63,660 nucleotides of DNA from Bacteroidota bacterium (GTDB taxonomy: Bacteria > Bacteroidota > Bacteroidia > Chitinophagales > Chitinophagaceae), in assembly GCA_018267545.1 (NCBI GenBank), contig JAFDYG010000495.1, positions 1 to 63,660 on the forward strand, given 5' to 3'. Both the position numbers and the translations under genes were made by a program. Under the pieces are notes generated by a model. That model made no database searches. It had not been told where the DNA came from and saw only the letters and a program-made list of their open reading frames with translations. Within the stretch, counting starts at the first letter, position 1, and every line of letters begins with the position of its first letter. This document shows, in pieces, positions 18,701-25,360 of this stretch.

Positions 18701-19613
18701 CTTCTCCCTTACCTATTCCATCGGCGACGTTACGGACAGGATTCCTATCGGCAGACCGGTCCGTAACAGCACGGTTTATATACTCGACTCTTTCGATCAA
18801 CCATGTCCGATAGGAGTATCCGGTGAAATCTGCGTCGGGGGGGCCGGGCTTGCAAGAGGTTATATCAACCAACCGGAGCTGACCGCGCAAAGATATATCC
18901 CGCATCCTTACATAGCTGGAGAGCGATTATACAGGACCGGTGACCTGGGGTTATGGCTTGCGGATGGAAACGTCATTTTCCTTGGCCGGATGGACAGCCA
19001 GGTCAAGATCAGGGGACACCGGATCGAACCCGGAGAGATAGAAACCTTGCTCATGCAATATCCGGGCGTCGGAGCGGCCGTCGTCAAGGCTGTGCCTGCC
19101 GGCGGGAGCGCAGCGCAGGAAGAAAAGGCGCTGGCCGTGTACATGACGGGCGACCTGTCGCTGGATACGGGTGCGGTCAGGCGGTTCCTGGCGGCGAGGC
19201 TTCCTGCGTACATGCTCCCGTCCCGGTATCTCGTCCTCGACCAACTGCCGCTGAATACGAACGGGAAAGTAGATATGGAACGGCTTCCGTCGCCAGGTAT
19301 GGCTGCCAGGGAAACCGGGGCCGCGTACGTCGCCCCGCGAAATAAAGTGGAGGAACAGCTGGTTCGGATTTGGCAGGATATCCTGGGCCGGGAAGACGTC
19401 GGCGTGCAAGACGATTTCTTCGAACTCGGCGGCCACAGCCTATCCGCCATTCAGCTCATCGGCCGGATCAATGGCGCGTTCCCCGTTCACCTGAGTGTAA
19501 AAAACCTGTTTGAGGAGCCTACGCCCGAAGCGGTGGGGCGATATCTGGGTGTGCTGATTGGGCAGCGCGAGCTCCGGGCCGATAGGTCTTCATTGACCGA
19601 AATCGAGTTATAA
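6777..19613 (+). CDS. Four-module NRPS: docking-(C-A-T)x4; Ser, aromatic, Thr, Val
   Basis: A 4278-residue synthetase. The frame is open upstream, but the ATG at 6777 overlaps the FAAL stop as ATGA and begins a TubC-type docking domain (MSILEIIEACRQCGV, 1-50). C domains have HHLVSDG (~196), HHMISDG (~1255), HHIISDG (~2310) and the variant HHIAGDE (~3364). Carrier serines are S1066, S2122, S3172 and S4221. Pocket residues read by alignment to GrsA: A1 DVWHFSLVDK = Ser; A2 DASTVAAICK = aromatic (Tyr/Phe-like); A3 DFWNIGMVHK = Thr; A4 DAFWLGGTFK = Val-like. Ser and Thr are classical codes; A2 and A4 are less certain. C1 presumably accepts the fatty acyl chain. No epimerization domain is visible. 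The C-terminus SSLTEIEL resembles that of the NRPS at 25361-28777. Confidence 0.93.
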   Translation: MSILEIIEACRQCGVVPESRGDMLVLNGSTDRLPEELLSLIRENKGALQEFLAHHQGSAHFSSIPVVPEENSYAASGAQKRMWLLSRLENGVAAYTIVTRFLIRGALDQEAFSRAFRRVIERHDSLRTIFKQEGEELRHIVLREIPFEVEWQASGSVEEESRLADRWTFDLQRGPLLRARVLALPSGDHVLFFGIHHLVSDGQSVALLLKEVLSFYRSAGESVAAPPLSIQYKDYCRWLELRLAGDAGNTARKYWRDVFSDVPGPLNLPTDFLRPPFLRFEGATHRYVLGNGFYSRASAFCKEHRFSLFNFLHTALSLLLSRYGGQQDLVIGTPVAARNHFDLQEQIGLYVNTLPLRTRIADGDSVRSLIRKNAACLASALPFQDYPLDRIVADAAPPRDVSRHPLFDVLIVLQDTAAGGRTGQGLSSGLELLSPDLLPELAGACRERAGFSKFDLSFIFNGEPGGDFFLEIEYSTHLYRKETIHGLFNSYMTIVDAMIERPDAAVDEVPLVPAANMNLLLEAFNDTAAEFDQDKTLIGLFEEQAAANPDRIVLISGSVTLTFARLNEWSGKLARYLSRRYSIIPDDLVAVRLDRTERMIVALLAILKAGGAYLPVDPQYPEDRTAYILSDSGCKAVIDEAEWQRFESAPGDECGSLSLPVARPENLAYVIYTSGSTGRPKGCMLEHRGAVNRIEWMWHHYGFEPGDIVLQKTTFTFDVSVWEIFLPLCMGCRMVLCSRADAAQPQRIMTLIEEQGITCLHFVPTFLNAFTGALSPETGAAYSLRSLRRVFASGEALSAATVSDWYRLSTAPLHNLYGPTEASVDVSYYATNPGDTRISIGRPIWNTRLYILLPGDQAAPVGAVGEIGIGGIGLARGYLHQPELTSSRFTADPFKAGERMYRTGDLGRWLPDGNIEFLGRKDEQLKIRGYRIEPGEIEAALNTHSKVAASVVTGVTGPGGQPELAVYLVGEGSINEVEVRAHLAGLLPAYMLPSKYIQVGALPLTASGKVDKKRLATVPVLSMTSVEGSEEPGTWTEKRLAQLWTELLGREDIGRKDNYFDLGGHSLRVIALAARIQREFRVRIEIPDLFIAATLEQQAALIEQGMPCPAEPIRRLATADGYPLSASQRRLWILCQFEQASIAYNVAGAIVLEGQPDLEALDFAFQCLYVRHESLRTVFRADDRGEPVQVVLEPGAAGMSIHHVDLRSHSRAEETLRRMVSKEFSTPFDLREGPLCRMTLFYLGEDNWVFCFVTHHMISDGVSMNLLIKELVELYNARVCGYEARLTPLDFQYRDFAAWQLERLAGENGARLERYWKNVFKGELPVMSLPFEKNRPAVKTFSGSKEVLWLEPELSQGLHRMAAGHEATMFMIMLTAVKTLLFKYTGLEDIIIGGPLAAREFPGLQDQIGFYANTLAFRTRFKAENTFAELLAQVRQGVLGAFAHSEYPLDLLVEALHLHRDSSRSPLFEIEVMWQEEESVIGEGRIDLKGVSSRLYEAVASTSSRFDLVFDFSPFEGGIKAELIFNDLIYDSESVKRILEHLRYLLGAIVARPSAPIHSLSCVGPAERELVTNGFNNTSVRYPRDKTIVDLFKEQVATGSDLRAVVFGGMTLTYRELDEQSDRLAHYIRSQHGPAADELIGVMMDRSHLSVVVIIAILKSGAAYLPIDPVYPAARKEFIIRESNLRLLITESAYLFDLPDYEGQVFATDIQLAGLPAYYPAPAVSIRPVDLAYVIYTSGSTGKPKGVMIEHDGIANTIQAQRVIFDARRGDGHLQFASFSFDASVSEIFVALSSGGTLFIADEETRRNPEKFETFLADNAIRIATIPPAFLRQLNPRALESLRTLVTAGEAADRRAANEFLPVGDYVNAYGPTETSICASSFSVKRGGHIRDAQVPIGKPIANTHILITDRWGEPVPVGVTGEIRIGGIGVARGYLNNAELTAEKFRPDPSMEGGRMYLTGDLGRWLPDGHIEFLGRNDHQVKVRGYRIETGEIESVLTAWPGITASLVIASDEEGEKELVAYIETAQDPDLHDLRGHLSASLPSFMMPAHIVRIESWPLTVSGKVDRQRLPSPRTGGMGPGISHVAPQTAVEERLAAIWKDVTGKETIGRNDNFFDLGGHSLKIARLATMIHRAFDVKVDLKDLFSLVVLKDQAKLIEQSARDGYTAIPTAPLLDDYPLSSSQQRLYVLSQIGEGNRAYTITGAYRLRGRVLPGVMEGCFNELVRRHENLRTLFREKDGEVRQVVIPAGDSVLKLSLSDLRKQTGTGMVLQDILAREREEVFDLGRGPLIRISLIRLEEEEWILSCVMHHIISDGWSMEILTRELWQLYELRISGSATELQALRIQYKDYAVWQQDQLNGGALSAQRDYWMKQFKGGTPVLDLPADAPRPAEQSYNGRVLHRTIGPETARAFKSFCRKQESSLFMGLLSAVEVLLYRHTGQRDIVIGVPAAGREHADLKDPIGFFVNTLPLRINIDDSWAFSDLLECIRQLVLGAFSNQAYPFDRILEDLGGKRDKSRHPIFDVMVALQNSGEEDGGERLTESGIHVARYETAEQPASKFDLLFEFIEEGDVLRLRVEYNRDLYLPETIGQMANHLEQLLMLLPASSQTNIARLDYLTASEKNRLLGCLDHEGAVFPADATIIRCWEEQVIKTPDRPAVACGERVLSYDQVNGLANRLAGYLRDRHAAGRRDYIGIVLDRSEWMVIAMLAILKAGAVYVPIDPAYPMERKDFMLSDSGCKAVIDEREIGLFRQVAQNYPAGDPEPVAAPGDPAYVIYTSGTTGKPKGTQVTHRNVVRLLKTEPALYDFGEMDVWTLFHSYCFDFSVWEIYGALFFGGKLVIVPSEALRDPRIFLRLLADERVTVLNQTPSAFYQLSSVAADSEAAQLSLRYVIFGGEALSPARLADWKQRYPDTRLINMYGITETTVHVTYKEITAGEIGTNSRSIGVPIPTLSCYLLDENLLPVPQGVWGELYIGGEGVADGYLNRDSLTQLRFLPNPFKQGRLYRSGDRGRLLWTGEIEYGGRADDQVKVRGYRIELKEIETVLRQHEAVLDVAVTGRPDRGGETVLVAYLVGKGNLQTTELRAFLAVRLPAYMIPGYYVQLQKLPLTGNGKLDSRALPEPEDILLETGTAYVAPRNETESRLAEIWQDLLGRPRVGVRDDFFESGGHSLKATRLAAMVHRTFGVRLELKTIFQRSILEEMAGLIGESRRTIFSPISALPQGAGEQGYELSSSQRRLWILCQVDEINKAYVIPGLFILDREPGQQAINQTIVALTERHEILRTTFQVENGGLIRQYIQPPSTTGIASILTVEGSTAYRREQIASLVRQEKERGFDLENGPLFRIRKVPLEDGCYLFIFLMHHIAGDEWSMEILLKEFEGYYRFFSGIPVELPAPLPFQYKDYAAWQQRQLAGAGMHEHRQYWLDRFSGRLPVLDLVMDLPRPAKRSYKGAVVVEGIDGDSLSEIIRAGGQATLNMYLLTGVFILLHRYTGQKDIIIGSPFAGRQHADLEGQVGFYVNTLALRIFIEDTDSFSTILEQVKNTTLSASEHQAYPFDELVEALSIPRDRSRHPLFDVMAVLQRVPTTENNPDPDSLTLETVELTDDCNSKFDLLFLFRAKADGLQLVLQYDTDLFYGETIRRMARHLKRILQLGAAFPHEPAGRLCYLEKSEQAQLLEAFSGTANTFPVEASVVDLWREQVRLTPDKTALIYEDEALSYRELDDLSDRVAHYLLDRYAIQPEDRIGVYLDRSEWLIAVIIGILKSGAAYVPIDPYHPSERVGRLLEAGNCRLLVDQYMVERIKAESTAREQKGRALASPAPGQLAYVMFTSGSTGAPKGVMVEHRSIVRLVKETNFVRLTGEETLLSTGAISFDATTFEYWSMLLNGGRLVLCSKETLLDPRLLASTIQEQGVTMMWFTAGWLSQLVDGHIALFEGLVTLLAGGDRLSPQHIAALRARYPSLDIINGYGPTENTTFSLTYSIGDVTDRIPIGRPVRNSTVYILDSFDQPCPIGVSGEICVGGAGLARGYINQPELTAQRYIPHPYIAGERLYRTGDLGLWLADGNVIFLGRMDSQVKIRGHRIEPGEIETLLMQYPGVGAAVVKAVPAGGSAAQEEKALAVYMTGDLSLDTGAVRRFLAARLPAYMLPSRYLVLDQLPLNTNGKVDMERLPSPGMAARETGAAYVAPRNKVEEQLVRIWQDILGREDVGVQDDFFELGGHSLSAIQLIGRINGAFPVHLSVKNLFEEPTPEAVGRYLGVLIGQRELRADRSSLTEIEL

Positions 19614-19628
19614 GAATATTCAACCATT

Positions 19629-21260
19629 ATGCTTTTGTCAGCGCTGCTTGAAGAACTGACCCGCAGGAACATTCTGCTGGAGCTGGTCGACGGGCGACTA
19701 AAATTGTATACGAAAAATGGATGTTCCGTTCCCCCGGAGCTGCTCGATCTTATCCGGGAGAAGAAAGAAGAGTTGACCGGTTTTCTTCAATCCGGCGAAC
19801 GAGGGAGCGGGCAGCCAAATGCAGAAACCGGCATCCCATCCGCCGCTTGGCAGGCCGACTATTCCTTATCTTTTTCACAGGAAAGACTATGGGCTTTAAG
19901 CCAGGATGCGGAGGCGAGCAGGGCTTTTCACATGGCCGGCATTTATTCGTTCGAGGGGAGGCTGGATGATGCGGCGTTGTCCCGAAGTTTCTCCGGTCTG
20001 ATCGATCGTCATGAGGCGTTGCGAACGGTGTTCCGCGTCAATTCCGAAGGTCAGGTGCGACAGGTCGTCCTTCCGGCCGGCGCCCCGGGCTTTTACATTC
20101 GTTTTCAGGATCTGCGGGAGGACGGCGCAGACCAATTGGAGGTTATGTTGAAGGACGATCTTCTTTCGCCCTTCGATCTCGGAAAGGGCCCCCTTCTGCG
20201 CGCTACATTATATCATATTGAGGAAGCGAATTGGGTTTTCAGCTATTGCATGCACCATATCGTCAGCGACGGCTGGTCGATGAACGTTCTGATTCGCGAT
20301 CTGCTTTTGTTTTACGGCGCTTATAGCAGGGGCGTCGAACCGTCCCTTGTTCCGTTGTCCCTTCAGTTCAAAGACTTTGCGGAGTGGCAGCGTACTACGG
20401 CCAATACCTATGCCGTGTCGGCCCACAGGGCCTATTGGCTTCGCCAGTTGGGGGGAACGCTCCCTGTACTGGATCTTGCTCCCCACAGGCCCAGGCCTGC
20501 CAGGCGCACGTATAACGGAAGCGTCGAGACGATGACGATCGACTCTGCCCGTCTTCAGCGGTTTGAGGCGGGCGGCAGGGACAGAGGGGCGACCTTGTTC
20601 ATGAGCCTGTTTTCTGCGGTATTGGTGCTGTTGTACCACCATACCGGGGATGAAGATATCATTGTCGGGACGCCGCTTGCTTCGAGAGAGCGTCCTGAAT
20701 TGGAAGATCAGATCGGCTTTTACCTGAATACCGTTGCGCTGCGGGTCCGGTTTGGGGGAAACGATACTTTCGGTCAACTGTTGCAAAAGGTTCGCCAGGT
20801 TACGCTCGATGCCTTTGAGCATGGAGTTTATCCATTAAGCGAATTGCTCGATGCACTACCTTACAGACGGGACGCTTCGAGAAGTTTTCTTTACGACGCC
20901 TGGATCGTATTGAACAGCGCGGGCTACAGCGGGGTGCCCGAACAATTCCGTGCGGACCGGCTGGCAGTCCGGCAGTTTCGGCGGCCGGATATCATCGCCT
21001 CCCGTTACGACCTGCTCTTCGGTTTTACGGAGGGCGAGGGGCTTACCGTCAATTTCGAATACAATACAGACATCCTGGAGCGGTCCGAAGTGACAAGACT
21101 GATCGACCGGTTCGGCCTGGTCCTGGAAAAAATAACGGCCAACCCCGGCAGCACACTCAGGGAAATAGCCGATGAACTGCAACAAGTCGAACGGGAGCGG
21201 CAGCAGGCACATCTGCAGGCCATCCGGTCGAAGAATTTACAACTGCTAAAAAACAAGTAA
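19629..21260 (+). CDS. Stand-alone NRPS condensation protein (docking-C)
   Basis: A 543-residue protein with a TubC-type N-terminal docking domain (MLLSALLEELTRRNILLELV, about 1-52) and one condensation domain (about 77-510). The active motif HHIVSDG is intact at ~209-215, with related motifs SFSQERLW and DQIGFYLNTVALR. It has no A or T domain and ends in a charged helix (QQVERERQQAHLQAIRSKN). It lies between the four-module NRPS and the hydroxylase. The next NRPS protein begins with a degenerate C-like domain, so this protein probably provides the condensation that joins the tetrapeptide to the first Asp, completing a module split over two polypeptides (inference). The stop is followed after one base by the hydroxylase ATG. 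Confidence 0.9.
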   Translation: MLLSALLEELTRRNILLELVDGRLKLYTKNGCSVPPELLDLIREKKEELTGFLQSGERGSGQPNAETGIPSAAWQADYSLSFSQERLWALSQDAEASRAFHMAGIYSFEGRLDDAALSRSFSGLIDRHEALRTVFRVNSEGQVRQVVLPAGAPGFYIRFQDLREDGADQLEVMLKDDLLSPFDLGKGPLLRATLYHIEEANWVFSYCMHHIVSDGWSMNVLIRDLLLFYGAYSRGVEPSLVPLSLQFKDFAEWQRTTANTYAVSAHRAYWLRQLGGTLPVLDLAPHRPRPARRTYNGSVETMTIDSARLQRFEAGGRDRGATLFMSLFSAVLVLLYHHTGDEDIIVGTPLASRERPELEDQIGFYLNTVALRVRFGGNDTFGQLLQKVRQVTLDAFEHGVYPLSELLDALPYRRDASRSFLYDAWIVLNSAGYSGVPEQFRADRLAVRQFRRPDIIASRYDLLFGFTEGEGLTVNFEYNTDILERSEVTRLIDRFGLVLEKITANPGSTLREIADELQQVERERQQAHLQAIRSKNLQLLKNK

Positions 21261-21261
21261 G

Positions 21262-22254
21262 ATGTCAGGAAGATTGGACCGTTTACTCAATACCGTAGCG
21301 GAAGACGTCTCTGCGTCCCAACGTGTGGATATTTATTCACTTCCAGGATACCCCGCCGCGCCGGTCGTCATAACGCCAAGGACCACCGGGCTGATTCCGG
21401 CTGAATATATCAGGAACAATATGGACCTGCTGAACGAAAAGCTGAGACGGCATGGCGCAATCCTATTCAGGGGGTTCGGCATTTCGACGGTTCAGCAATT
21501 CCAGGAACTGATGAGCGGGTTCGGTTCAAGACCGCTGGAGTATCGGCAGCGGTCTTCTCCCCGGTTCGAAGTTGCTGAAAACGTCTATCACTCTACCACG
21601 TATCCCGCCGAACAAACCATCCAGATGCACAGCGAGAATTCTTATGCGCCGGTCTGGCCACGGAAGATATTGTTTTGCTGCCTTCAGCCGGCGGACTGGC
21701 AGGGGGAGACGCCGATTGCCGATAACCGGGCCGTACTGGCGGGGCTCAGTGCATCGACCCGGCAGAAGTTTCTGGAGAAGGGGGTGCTTTACAAGCGGAA
21801 TATCTCGCCCCGGATAGGCCTGTCGTGGCAGGAAGTTTTCCAACTGTCCAACCGGGAGGATGTAGAACGGGAATGCCGCACACTTGGGATGAATTTCGAA
21901 TGGCGGGACAATGACCGGCTTCGTCTCAGTTGGGGTAACAAAGCCATCCATGCTCACCCGGAGACCGGTGAACCGGTGTGGTTCAATCACGCTTTTTTCT
22001 TCAACAAATATGCCCTTGAAGAGGAGGTCGTCTCGGGTTTTTCTTCCGAAGAAGATCTGGCATTCAATACCTGCTACGGCGACGGCACTGAAATTTCCCG
22101 TGAGGAAATCGAAGAGATAAGGGATGCCTATCAGCGCGGGATGGTCCTGTTCGCCTGGGAAAAAGGAGACGTCCTGTATATGGACAACATGCTGATGGCC
22201 CACGGCAGGAGGCCTTATTCGGGCGATCGTAAGATTGTCGTTTCGATGTTCTGA
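21262..22254 (+). CDS. TauD/SyrP-like Fe(II)/2-oxoglutarate hydroxylase, probable Asp beta-hydroxylase
   Basis: A 330-residue stand-alone TauD-fold dioxygenase. The metal triad is H123-S-E125 (QMHSENSYA) and H314 (LMAHGRRP); Arg316 or Arg323 probably binds 2-oxoglutarate. The H-x-E form is known from amino-acid beta-hydroxylases such as AsnO. Relatives of this type hydroxylate the beta carbon of residues bound to NRPS T domains. It is placed immediately before an NRPS protein that activates Asp (code DLTKLGHIGK) and starts with a degenerate C-like domain. That parallels siderophore systems in which an 'interface' domain positions the hydroxylase. Beta-hydroxyaspartate is therefore the best guess; this rests on context, not on substrate residues. 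Confidence 0.85.
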   Translation: MSGRLDRLLNTVAEDVSASQRVDIYSLPGYPAAPVVITPRTTGLIPAEYIRNNMDLLNEKLRRHGAILFRGFGISTVQQFQELMSGFGSRPLEYRQRSSPRFEVAENVYHSTTYPAEQTIQMHSENSYAPVWPRKILFCCLQPADWQGETPIADNRAVLAGLSASTRQKFLEKGVLYKRNISPRIGLSWQEVFQLSNREDVERECRTLGMNFEWRDNDRLRLSWGNKAIHAHPETGEPVWFNHAFFFNKYALEEEVVSGFSSEEDLAFNTCYGDGTEISREEIEEIRDAYQRGMVLFAWEKGDVLYMDNMLMAHGRRPYSGDRKIVVSMF

Positions 22255-22285
22255 ATTAATTTTTTCGCTGTTTATAATACGAAAT

Positions 22286-25200
22286 ATGGAAATCATCAAT
22301 ACCAGAGCCGGCTTTGAGCTCTCGCTGAATCAGAAAGAAATATTCTGCAAGCCCGGCGACCCCGCCGATTACTATCACCAATTCGTTATCAATATCGAGG
22401 GGCCGTTGGATATGATGCGGCTCAGAAACGCGGTCGCCGTTACGATAGGCCGGCATACCGCATTGTTTTCCAAATGTATGGATGACCCGCATTCGTCCTT
22501 CCCCGCCCAAACGTCCGACATCCGGATGCTTCCGGATATTTACGAATCTCCTTTTTCTGGTGGTGAAAGGGCGCTGATCGAGGAACAAGCCGCCGCGTAC
22601 CTGGGCTCACCTTATGACGTGATGGAGCATCCGCCCATCCGGTTTTATATCCGGCGGCTGGAAGAAGACAAGCATATGCTTTTCGTTCGGTTGTTCGCCT
22701 TGTGGGGAGACCGCTATTCCTGTTTCCTGTTCACCAGGGAGCTCGCGGGCGCATACCGGGGGGGTGCCGAAAGCGAACAGGGAGCCGTCGCGATCGAGTA
22801 CCGGAATTTTTCACAATGGCAAAATGAGCTCAGGCATGAACCGGATGAAGAAGCTATAAAATACTGGCGAGGCTGCGGGTATTCGATGCGAAGCGGGATG
22901 CTGCCTTTCGAAGGCAGTCCTGAGCTTGCGTTTGCAGCGGCAAATAAAGATTTCGATCTGTTCACCGGCCAGGACTATATCCGCTTGAAAGCCGTTGCCG
23001 TGTCCGTTTCCCCGGACGTCGCCGATCTGTTGCTGACCTTGTTCGGCGATTATCTGGTACGGATGTCCGGCGCTACGATGACGGTCGGTTTTCTGCCGTT
23101 CAACCGGACTTATAAGGAGTTGGACAGGACAATCGGTCTTATCACAAAAACGCTGCCTGTGGTGTTCGAAAAGATGGAAGGCGGTCAACGGCAATCCGTA
23201 GAAGCCGTCGCCCTTAAGAAAGCGGACAGCTTTGAATGGGGTGATTATTTTTATGAGGACGGTATGGCTTCTTTCCCATATTGTTTCGAGTATACGGAAT
23301 GGAGTGAGGACGAGACAGCAGACGCCAACCTCGGTGTGACTTTCCGCACCGGCGATGTCTGCAGCACCACGGCCCCCTATGTGCTCAAGCTTTCGTGTAC
23401 GGACTATGGCAATAGTCTCAAGTTGAAATTGCAATACGATAAAAACCGGCTGGACGAGCGGACCGTGGCCCTTATCGAAAACCAGCTGCGATACATCTTT
23501 CGAAGTCTCCTGACGGACGGGCCGGCGGTTTTGGAGAAAGAATGGGATTGGGTCGGACCCCGGGAGCGTCGAGTAATATTGGAGGAGTGGAACCGGAAGG
23601 AGATGCCGGGTTTTGTATTCCGGTCGGTGGTGGAGCGATTCCGGGAGCAGGCGTGGCAGACGCCTGAGCGGACGGCGCTGGTATGCGGAGGTCGTCGGGT
23701 GAGCTATAGGGAGTTGGACGGGGAGTCAGACCGGTTGTCGCGTTATCTGCGGTTGCGCTATGGGGTGAGCCGGGGTTCGCTGGTTGGGCTTCAGCTGGAG
23801 CGATCGGAGTGGCTGGTGATGGTGTTGTGGGGGATATTGAAGACGGGCGGGGGGTATGTTGGGCTGGATGCGGGGTACCCGTCGAACCGGGTGGAGTATA
23901 TGCTGGAGGACAGCGGTTGTGTGTTATTATTCGATGAGCAGGAGCTGTCGCGATACCGGTGCTGGGAGGAGGCGGGTGAAGAGCCGGGGTTAGAGGAGGA
24001 GATCGATTCGGAGGATCTGGCGTACGTGATTTATACGTCGGGTTCGACGGGAGTTCCGAAGGGGGTGAAGATTGGTCACGGGTCGTTATCGGAATATATA
24101 GAGGGTTTGTTGGAGGCGACGAATGTAGGGGAGTGCAGTAGTTTCGGGTGGGTGTCGACGGTAGCGGCTGATTTGGGCAATACGGTATTGTATTCGTCGG
24201 TGCTGGTGGGCGGGGAGCTGCATATTTATAGAGAGGAGGAGGTGATGGACGGGTTACGGATGCAGGGGGAGGAGCTGGAGTGTTTGAAGATAGTTCCATC
24301 GCACTGGAAGGCGTTGCAGCCGGAGGGCGGGTTATGGGCGCCGTCGAAGTGTTTGTTGCTGGGCGGGGAGCCGTTCGGGGAGGAGGTGTTGGAGTTGATG
24401 CGGAGTCAAGGGTCGGAGTGCGAGTTGTATAATCACTATGGGCCGACGGAGACGACGATCGGGAAGTTGCTGAAGCGGGTGGAATACCGGGGAGGAGATA
24501 GGGTTCGGCTGGGCCGGGCCTTTGGCAGGAACCGGGTATATATCCTGGATGAGAGGGGCGGTCTGGTTCCGATAGGGGTAGAGGGGGAGATTTGCTTGAG
24601 CGGGGAGGGAGTGGGTCAGGGGTATGTGAATGCGGGGGAGGAAGGGGCGAGGCGGTTTGTGGAAGATCCATTTTATGCGGGGAGCCGGATGTACCGGACG
24701 GGAGATATAGGGAGGTGGACGCCGGAGGGGGAGGTGGAGTTTAGGGGTAGGCGGGATGGTCAGGTGAAGATTCGGGGATACCGGGTGGAGGTAGGGGAGA
24801 TAGAGGGGGTGCTGCGTCGTCATGTGGACGTGATGGGAGGGGCGGTGACGGTGTTGGAAGGGGAGGGAGGAGAGAAGCGGCTGGTGGGTTATTATGTGAG
24901 CCGGGAGGAGTTGGAGGGGAGAGACTTGCGGGATTATTTGGGCAGGAGTCTGCCGGAGTATATGATACCGGAGTGGTGGATAAGATTGGAGGCAATCCCG
25001 CTGACGGCTAACGGTAAAATAGACAAACGGGCGCTGCCCGTTCCGGGACTGGTCCGTAAGGTAGCGGAACCGGTAAGGCCTGGTACGGAGACTGAAGAAA
25101 AACTGGTCTCGATTTTCGGTCAGGTGCTGGGGATTGACAAGGAGTCGATCGGCATATACGACAACTTTTTTGACCTTGGTGGTCACAGCCTGACTGCGAT

Positions 25201-25351
25201 AAGGGTAATCCTTCGAATCAAGGAGCAATTCAGGGTGGATTTTCCTGTGGCTTCATTTTTCAGCGATCCGAACGTGGCGGGGCTTGCCGTAGAGATCGAC
25301 AATATTCTTTGGCTGAGTTCCGTCGACGAATCAGTTTCCACATCATCGTAA
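22286..25351 (+). CDS. NRPS module: degenerate C/interface-like domain-A(Asp)-T
   Basis: A 1021-residue protein. ATG 22286 is chosen over an upstream in-frame ATG at 22235 that lies inside the hydroxylase gene; the C-like fold begins at once (GFELSLNQKEIFC). Residues ~1-430 have a condensation-domain fold, but the place of HHxxxDG holds ALWGDRY (~140), so it cannot catalyse condensation in the usual way. The A domain (~435-890) has YTSGSTGVPKG and YGPTETTIG. Its pocket, D-L-T-K-L-G-H-I-G-K, is close to the canonical Asp code. T-domain S968 lies in GGHSL. No TubC docking domain precedes it; the C-terminus carries ILWLSS. The first domain may be an interface-type partner for the hydroxylase. 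The A-domain DNA is unusually G-rich (separate entry). Confidence 0.92.
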   Translation: MEIINTRAGFELSLNQKEIFCKPGDPADYYHQFVINIEGPLDMMRLRNAVAVTIGRHTALFSKCMDDPHSSFPAQTSDIRMLPDIYESPFSGGERALIEEQAAAYLGSPYDVMEHPPIRFYIRRLEEDKHMLFVRLFALWGDRYSCFLFTRELAGAYRGGAESEQGAVAIEYRNFSQWQNELRHEPDEEAIKYWRGCGYSMRSGMLPFEGSPELAFAAANKDFDLFTGQDYIRLKAVAVSVSPDVADLLLTLFGDYLVRMSGATMTVGFLPFNRTYKELDRTIGLITKTLPVVFEKMEGGQRQSVEAVALKKADSFEWGDYFYEDGMASFPYCFEYTEWSEDETADANLGVTFRTGDVCSTTAPYVLKLSCTDYGNSLKLKLQYDKNRLDERTVALIENQLRYIFRSLLTDGPAVLEKEWDWVGPRERRVILEEWNRKEMPGFVFRSVVERFREQAWQTPERTALVCGGRRVSYRELDGESDRLSRYLRLRYGVSRGSLVGLQLERSEWLVMVLWGILKTGGGYVGLDAGYPSNRVEYMLEDSGCVLLFDEQELSRYRCWEEAGEEPGLEEEIDSEDLAYVIYTSGSTGVPKGVKIGHGSLSEYIEGLLEATNVGECSSFGWVSTVAADLGNTVLYSSVLVGGELHIYREEEVMDGLRMQGEELECLKIVPSHWKALQPEGGLWAPSKCLLLGGEPFGEEVLELMRSQGSECELYNHYGPTETTIGKLLKRVEYRGGDRVRLGRAFGRNRVYILDERGGLVPIGVEGEICLSGEGVGQGYVNAGEEGARRFVEDPFYAGSRMYRTGDIGRWTPEGEVEFRGRRDGQVKIRGYRVEVGEIEGVLRRHVDVMGGAVTVLEGEGGEKRLVGYYVSREELEGRDLRDYLGRSLPEYMIPEWWIRLEAIPLTANGKIDKRALPVPGLVRKVAEPVRPGTETEEKLVSIFGQVLGIDKESIGIYDNFFDLGGHSLTAIRVILRIKEQFRVDFPVASFFSDPNVAGLAVEIDNILWLSSVDESVSTSS
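23530..24990 (+). other. Compositionally foreign A-domain segment within the Asp module
   Basis: Across almost exactly the adenylation domain, the plus strand becomes very G-rich and C-poor, with codons GAG, GGG, GTG, CGG and TTG dominating. In 24601-24660 I count 35 G and 5 C. The homologous stretch of the next NRPS gene (28021-28080) has 19 G and 14 C. Composition returns to normal near the A10 motif ('TANGKID'). The boundaries are estimated by eye to about 50 bp. The reading frame is intact throughout and all A-domain motifs are present. Confidence 0.7.
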
Positions 25352-25360
25352 AAACAGTAT

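Noticed and set aside
22235-22285. Upstream ATG for the interface-A-T protein
   Set aside because: It lies inside the hydroxylase gene. The conserved fold begins just after ATG 22286, leaving a normal 31-bp gap.
23472-24671. Long antisense open frame (Pro/Ser/Thr-rich, ~399 codons) opposite the Asp A domain
   Set aside because: It is a by-product of the G-rich, C-poor sense strand, which removes stop codons on the other strand. Its composition is low-complexity and the sense frame has all A-domain motifs.
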